9,382 nucleotides of DNA from Candidatus Omnitrophota bacterium (GTDB lineage: Bacteria > Omnitrophota > Gorgyraeia > 2-02-FULL-51-18 > JAGOUK01): positions 1-9,382 of the forward strand of contig JAGOUK010000037.1 of NCBI GenBank assembly GCA_018061225.1, written 5' to 3'. The translations under genes were made by a program, and so were the position numbers. The notes beneath the pieces are model-generated. The model saw only the letters and a program-made list of their open reading frames with translations. It was not told the origin of the DNA and ran no database searches. Positions 6,480 through 9,382 of this stretch are shown one piece after another (position 1 is the first letter of the stretch; each line of letters starts with the position of its first letter).

Positions 6480-7753
6480 TCGGCGCTTCCGCCGAAGCCC
6501 ATTCCCGACAACACATACCCCAGATGGGTTAACGCGGCTTGCACCGCCTTATTCCTGATATCGCTTCGATTGCCTAAAAAATGATGCCGAAAAACATAAG
6601 TGCGCTCAGGGCCGGCCAAGGCGATGTACACCAAACCCACGGGTTTTGAAGCGGTACCGCCCGATGGGCCGGCGATACCGGTTGTGGCCAGGGCATAGGT
6701 GCAGGCTAATTTTGTTTTGACCCCTTCAGCCATGGCTTTGGCCGCTTGCGGACTGACGGCGCCATGATTGCGCAGCAGTTCCTCCGAGACCCCGAGAAGG
6801 CATGTCTTGATGGAGTTGTGATAGGCGGTGATCGAGCCTCTAAAATAATCAGAAGCGCCCGCGGCATCCGTGAGTCGGGCACCCAAAAGCCCGCCCGTGC
6901 AGGATTCCGCCGAGCAAACCGTCTGACGGCGTTTCGTCAGCTGATCGGCGATCAAGCCTGAGAGACTTTGCGGAAATTCGATGATGAGCCGCCCCCGGAA
7001 CCGCTTGCGAATAATGCCGGCGGCCCGGACGGCGAGTCTCTGAGCCGTCGAAGCGTTCACGTGTTTGGACATAACGGCTAGTTCGACCTCGCCGGCCCGG
7101 GCGTAAATGCCGACGGTGACCGGCGGCGCCGAGCTGAGCCAGTCGTTGACCTTGGGCGCGATCTCCGACTCCACCGCTCCGGGAAAAAAAAGACGCTTCA
7201 GCACCAATGTTTGACGCGAGGGTCCGAGGATCGCTTTGAGCCGGGGCGCTAGGTGATTCTGAAACATTGGGTGGAGTTCGCGAGGAGGACCCGGCAGCAG
7301 GGCGACGCGGCAAACACGGTCTTTGCGCCGAATCGTTAGCAGGAGACCCGGCGCCGTCCCGTTGGGGTTGGGAAAAACCACGGCGCCGGCGGGGACCAGG
7401 GCCTGGCGCGCCTGAAACGAATTCATCTCGCGTCCGCGGGACTCTAGACGTTTGCGGATGGATTCCAATGTCGGACGGTGACACCGCAACTCCAGGCCGA
7501 GAGCCTTTGCGGCCGATGCAACGCTGATGTCATCATCCGTTGGTCCGAGGCCTCCTGTGAGTATGATGAGCTCGGCCGAAAAAAGCGCGGAGGTGAGGGC
7601 AGAGGCAACCCTTTGAGGGTTGTCGCCAACGGTGACCGCGGTGTAAAGATCGATCCCAAGCTTACCTAGCTCACGCGCAAGGTATTGCTGATGCGTGTTG
7701 AGCGTGGTGCCGATGAGAAGTTCGGTGCCGATGTTGATGATTTGTGCCCGCAT
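6437..7753 (-). CDS. cinA: CinA family protein (MoeA-like domain plus nicotinamide-nucleotide amidohydrolase)
   Basis: Salvages NMN by deamidating it to nicotinate mononucleotide through the C-terminal PncC domain. The N-terminal COG1058 domain is a molybdopterin-binding-like fold reported in some CinA proteins to have ADP-ribose/NAD-related pyrophosphatase activity. The name comes from competence and DNA-damage induction in Gram-positive bacteria. The 438 residues show IINIGTELLIGTTLNTHQQY (5-24), LTGGLGPTDDD (65-75), NPNGTAPG (129-136) and LLPGPPREL (152-160), then a linker domain, then PncC with AESCTGG (282-288, S284 the conserved serine), YFRGSITAYHN and TTGIAGPSGGTASKPVGLVY. The start ATG is well supported by homology. 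It has no Shine-Dalgarno, and a -10 box sits just upstream. The gene is convergent with pgpA, and its last 14 or so residues, a Lys/Thr-rich tail, lie in the overlap. Relatives usually sit co-directional with pgsA and recA. Confidence 0.95.
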   Translation of the reverse strand: MRAQIINIGTELLIGTTLNTHQQYLARELGKLGIDLYTAVTVGDNPQRVASALTSALFSAELIILTGGLGPTDDDISVASAAKALGLELRCHRPTLESIRKRLESRGREMNSFQARQALVPAGAVVFPNPNGTAPGLLLTIRRKDRVCRVALLPGPPRELHPMFQNHLAPRLKAILGPSRQTLVLKRLFFPGAVESEIAPKVNDWLSSAPPVTVGIYARAGEVELAVMSKHVNASTAQRLAVRAAGIIRKRFRGRLIIEFPQSLSGLIADQLTKRRQTVCSAESCTGGLLGARLTDAAGASDYFRGSITAYHNSIKTCLLGVSEELLRNHGAVSPQAAKAMAEGVKTKLACTYALATTGIAGPSGGTASKPVGLVYIALAGPERTYVFRHHFLGNRSDIRNKAVQAALTHLGYVLSGMGFGGSADQPMKTEGKIRTKT

Positions 7754-7759
7754 GCCGAT

Positions 7760-7788
7760 ACTATAGAACAGCCGTCATCCGCCGACAA
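7760..7788 (-). promoter_or_regulatory. Predicted sigma70-type promoter of cinA
   Basis: Read on the minus strand, TTGTCG (7788-7783) is a 4/6 match to the -35 box. It is separated by exactly 17 bp from TATAGT (7765-7760), a 5/6 match to the -10 box. The expected transcription start, about 7 nt beyond the hexamer, falls on base 7753, the A of the cinA ATG. The mRNA would therefore be leaderless, which agrees with the lack of a Shine-Dalgarno site. Confidence 0.6.
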
Positions 7789-7798
7789 GACGCATTTC

Positions 7799-7807
7799 TG
7801 ATATACT
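7799..7807 (+). promoter_or_regulatory. Predicted extended -10 promoter for the envelope-protein cluster
   Basis: TGATATACT reads as an extended -10 element (TG, one base, then TATACT, a 5/6 match to TATAAT). No convincing -35 box is found 16-18 bp upstream, as expected for extended -10 promoters. The predicted start, about 7814-7816, coincides with the ATG at 7816, so this transcript would also be leaderless or nearly so. It lies in the 62-bp divergent gap shared with the cinA promoter. Confidence 0.5.
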
Positions 7808-7815
7808 TTGAGGCC

Positions 7816-8271
7816 ATGAACCAAGGCGACTCCAATCCCCAGGGCAATTCTTCAAATCCCACGACACCCAGGCGCCCCCTGGCGATCTGGGTCATCAGTG
7901 TGTGGTATTTTATGTCCGGTTTTTTTAGCATCAGTTTGATCGCGGCGGTGCAGTCCAGAATCGCATCACAAACGGCCGCGGCACTCAATCCATTGCCGCG
8001 GCTGGAGACAGGGGATTTGCTTTTGGCGGCGCTTTTGATCGCGCTCAATTTGAGCGCTGCCGGGTTTTTATTTTTGTTGAAACGTCCCGCGGTCCTCTTT
8101 TTTAAATCAGCATTGGCTCTCAATGTGGGCAGCAATGTTTGGTACCTCTTTCACAGAGGGCCGGGCGAGCAGCCGCTCTTGATGTATGCGGGTGTGGTGA
8201 TGGGGTGGCTTGTCGCCGCTGCCGTCTGCCGCTATGCCGCGGAGCTTGAACGTAAAGGAATCCTTAAATGA
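7816..8271 (+). CDS. Hypothetical four-helix membrane protein
   Basis: I do not recognise this 151-residue protein. After a polar, Asn/Pro/Ser-rich cytoplasmic-type N-terminus (1-20) it has four likely TM helices at about 22-44, 66-88, 92-112 and 120-138, and a short charged C-terminus (ELERKGILK). No catalytic motif, metal-binding cluster or repeat is visible. The ATG at 7816 was chosen over an upstream GTG at 7744 in the same frame. The longer form would overlap cinA, would run through both predicted promoters, and would add 24 residues with no membrane or signal character. No proper Shine-Dalgarno is present (GAGG lies only 2 nt away), which fits initiation on a leaderless mRNA. The stop overlaps the next start as ATGA, so the two are probably cotranslated. 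It heads a three-gene set of envelope proteins. Confidence 0.75.
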   Translation: MNQGDSNPQGNSSNPTTPRRPLAIWVISVWYFMSGFFSISLIAAVQSRIASQTAAALNPLPRLETGDLLLAALLIALNLSAAGFLFLLKRPAVLFFKSALALNVGSNVWYLFHRGPGEQPLLMYAGVVMGWLVAAAVCRYAAELERKGILK

Positions 8272-8762
8272 CGTGGAATCGGCTCGTAGGTTCTGGCGGG
8301 TTCTTGTTGGCTGTCGGGGTTCTGTTTGCCCCGCTCGCCGCTGATGCGGCCGATAAGCCGCAGCCGATTCAAATCCCTGATATTATCGGCGCGGGCTTGG
8401 AGCGGTATATGGCGGAAGGGGCTGAGGCGGCAATTCGGGCCTGGGTCGCCGGCGGACCCTTGGAGAGCGAGGAATTCGTGCAGCTGCAGTCATCGGGTCT
8501 GCATCGGATCGAAGATTTTTATGGAAAATTTGAGGGCTCCGACCTTATCCGGGCTCAGGAGCTGACGCCGCGCTTGAGGGCGGTCTATCTGACGTTGTAT
8601 TTTGAAAAAGGTTCAGCCTTTTGCTACCTGCTCTGTTACCAAACCGCCTCCGGCAGTTGGGTGGTCAGCGACTTTGACGGGAGTAATTCGCCCCGGCGAA
8701 TTTTACCCGAATACGGAGCGACCGCCTCGCCGATCGTGACGCCGGGAAAACCCAGGGAATGA
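8268..8762 (+). CDS. Hypothetical small secreted protein
   Basis: The 164-residue protein begins with a Sec signal peptide: a short positive n-region, a hydrophobic stretch at about 10-24 (GGFLLAVGVLFAPLA), and a cleavage site near ADA-A (residues 25-28). The mature part of about 137 residues looks like one small alpha+beta domain. An amphipathic helical half (GLERYMAEGAEAAIRAWVAG) is followed by alternating strands: LHRIEDFYGKFEG, AVYLTLYFEKGSAFCYLLCY and GSWVVSDFDGS. The helix-then-FYGKFEG-then-strand pattern resembles small conserved hypothetical periplasmic proteins of NTF2-like appearance, but I cannot name a family. There is no lipobox. AAAGGA 8 nt before the ATG is a good ribosome site, and the start overlaps the upstream stop as ATGA. 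Two cysteines (in FCYLLCY) could pair or bind a ligand. The function is unknown. Confidence 0.8.
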   Translation: MTWNRLVGSGGFLLAVGVLFAPLAADAADKPQPIQIPDIIGAGLERYMAEGAEAAIRAWVAGGPLESEEFVQLQSSGLHRIEDFYGKFEGSDLIRAQELTPRLRAVYLTLYFEKGSAFCYLLCYQTASGSWVVSDFDGSNSPRRILPEYGATASPIVTPGKPRE

Positions 8763-8764
8763 GG

Positions 8765-9382
8765 ATGCTGAAGCGGTTTATGTCCATGCGGATTTTGGCC
8801 GGCTTGCTTTTGGCCTTGATGGGGCCGTGGGTATTCACTGTGTCTGCGGTCGCCGACTCATCCGCAAGGGTGAAAAAAGAATTTAGAGACGAGAACGGTC
8901 AGCTCGCGGAGACGCGCGTTTACAAGAACGATCGTCTCAATGGGTGGTCCAGGCGCTATTATCCCAATGGCGCCGTTCTCGAAGAAGTGGTCATGCGTGA
9001 CGGGCGTATCAGCGGGCAATACCTCTACTACGATCCCGTAGGTCATCTAGTGATCCGCAGTCATTACCGCGGGGGTGTTTTGAACGGCCGTTACCGTAAA
9101 TACTATCCCTCCGGCTCGGTTCAGGACGAATGGGTGTACCGCGACGGACAGCCTATCGGGACCGCGGTTAAGTATTACGAAGACGGCTCTATCCGTGAGA
9201 CCTCGCCCTATGAGAATGGAAAAGTGAACGGCTGGGTCAAAAGTTTTGAGCCCGGGGGCAAGCTCAAGGCGGAGCTTCAGTATGTGAATGGTGTAGCTGA
9301 GGGCGATGGGCGGTTTTATCGAGAGGATGGGACTCTGGGAATTCTAAAGCACTATCACGCTGACAAAGTAGACGGTTGGGTT
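8765..9382 (+). CDS. Secreted MORN-variant (YwqK-like) repeat protein, 3' end beyond window
   Basis: The frame is open from the ATG at 8765 to the window end (206 residues), so the gene is 3'-truncated by the window. Residues 1-30 are a Sec signal peptide: basic MLKRFMSMR, a hydrophobic core, and likely cleavage after AVA-30. From residue 39 onward the protein consists of seven consecutive 24-residue repeats with the pattern xYYxxGxLxxxxxYxxGxxxGxx (for example KYYEDGSIRE, then YENGKVNGW), typical of the MORN_2/YwqK beta-hairpin repeat. YwqK-type proteins are often annotated as antitoxin-like from a Bacillus locus, but secretion makes that role unlikely here. Surface or periplasmic binding is more plausible and is inference only. 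AGGGA 6 nt before the ATG supports the start, 2 nt after the upstream stop, so the gene is in one operon with the two genes before it. Confidence 0.85.
   Translation, partial: MLKRFMSMRILAGLLLALMGPWVFTVSAVADSSARVKKEFRDENGQLAETRVYKNDRLNGWSRRYYPNGAVLEEVVMRDGRISGQYLYYDPVGHLVIRSHYRGGVLNGRYRKYYPSGSVQDEWVYRDGQPIGTAVKYYEDGSIRETSPYENGKVNGWVKSFEPGGKLKAELQYVNGVAEGDGRFYREDGTLGILKHYHADKVDGWV
8879..9382 (+). repeat. Seven in-phase 72-bp coding repeats (24-residue MORN-variant units)
   Basis: Units start at 8879, 8951, 9023, 9095, 9167, 9239 and 9311, each exactly 72 bp with no insertions or deletions. The repeat is clear at protein level (Y/F-Y-x-x-x-G near positions 3-7, Y near 15, G near 18 and 22) but weak at DNA level. 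The duplications are therefore old and held by selection on the protein. The last unit ends at the window edge, so more units may follow. Confidence 0.85.

Noticed and set aside
6480..6495. 6-bp hairpin TCGGCG-CTTC-CGCCGA just after the pgpA stop, as a terminator
   Set aside because: No T-tract follows on either strand, the stem is short, and the bases encode the conserved-frame end of cinA. It is probably fortuitous.
6849..7484. 211-codon open frame on the minus strand within cinA
   Set aside because: It is an alternate frame of cinA with a Pro/Arg/Ser-rich low-complexity translation, produced by GC-rich codon use.
7759..7764. TACTAT as a second -10 box for the + strand cluster
   Set aside because: It is only a 4/6 match and far from the ATG, and the same bases are better explained as the cinA -10 on the other strand.
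7744..7815. Longer form of the membrane protein starting at the GTG at 7744
   Set aside because: It would overlap cinA divergently, span both predicted promoters and lack a ribosome site. The added 24 residues look like random translation.

Overview
This 9.4-kb window is a compact, moderately GC-rich bacterial chromosomal segment made almost entirely of protein-coding genes. No rRNA, tRNA, CRISPR array, insertion sequence or integrase was seen. No stretch of 300 bases lacks a gene. The only real non-coding gap is about 62 bp (7754-7815), and it holds two divergent promoters.

Region 1 (1-6479, + strand) is a housekeeping cluster: the 3' end of pnp (polynucleotide phosphorylase), then dut (dUTPase), ftsK (DNA translocase), a rodZ-like membrane HTH protein, rimO (S12 methylthiotransferase), pgsA and pgpA (the two last steps of phosphatidylglycerol synthesis). 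Junctions are overlapping or only a few bases long. Three of them are identical 4-nt TTGA overlaps in which the downstream gene starts with TTG. The set joins RNA turnover, nucleotide-pool cleaning, chromosome segregation, cell-shape control, ribosome modification and phospholipid synthesis. The ftsK-rodZ-rimO-pgsA-(cinA-recA) order is a known conserved neighbourhood in many bacterial phyla.

Region 2 (6437-7753, - strand) is a full-length cinA (molybdopterin-binding-like N-domain plus PncC-type NMN deamidase C-domain). It converges on pgpA and overlaps it by 43 bp. In the classical arrangement cinA follows pgsA on the same strand and precedes recA. Here it is inverted and no recA follows in the window.

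Region 3 (7816-9382, + strand) diverges from cinA. It is a tight three-gene set of uncharacterised envelope proteins: a four-helix membrane protein, a small secreted protein, and a secreted protein built from at least seven consecutive 24-residue MORN-variant (YwqK-like) repeats that runs off the window. This is the least explained part of the window.

Organism: the proteins are bacterial, and the two secreted proteins have ordinary Sec signal peptides. The gene order, FtsK close in length to SpoIIIE, and the pnp-dut link would fit a deep-branching or candidate phylum such as Omnitrophota. That placement is an inference from general resemblance and is not demonstrated. I found no convincing new defence or mobile system. 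The best leads are the divergent, apparently leaderless promoters, the cinA inversion, and the uncharacterised secreted-protein cluster.
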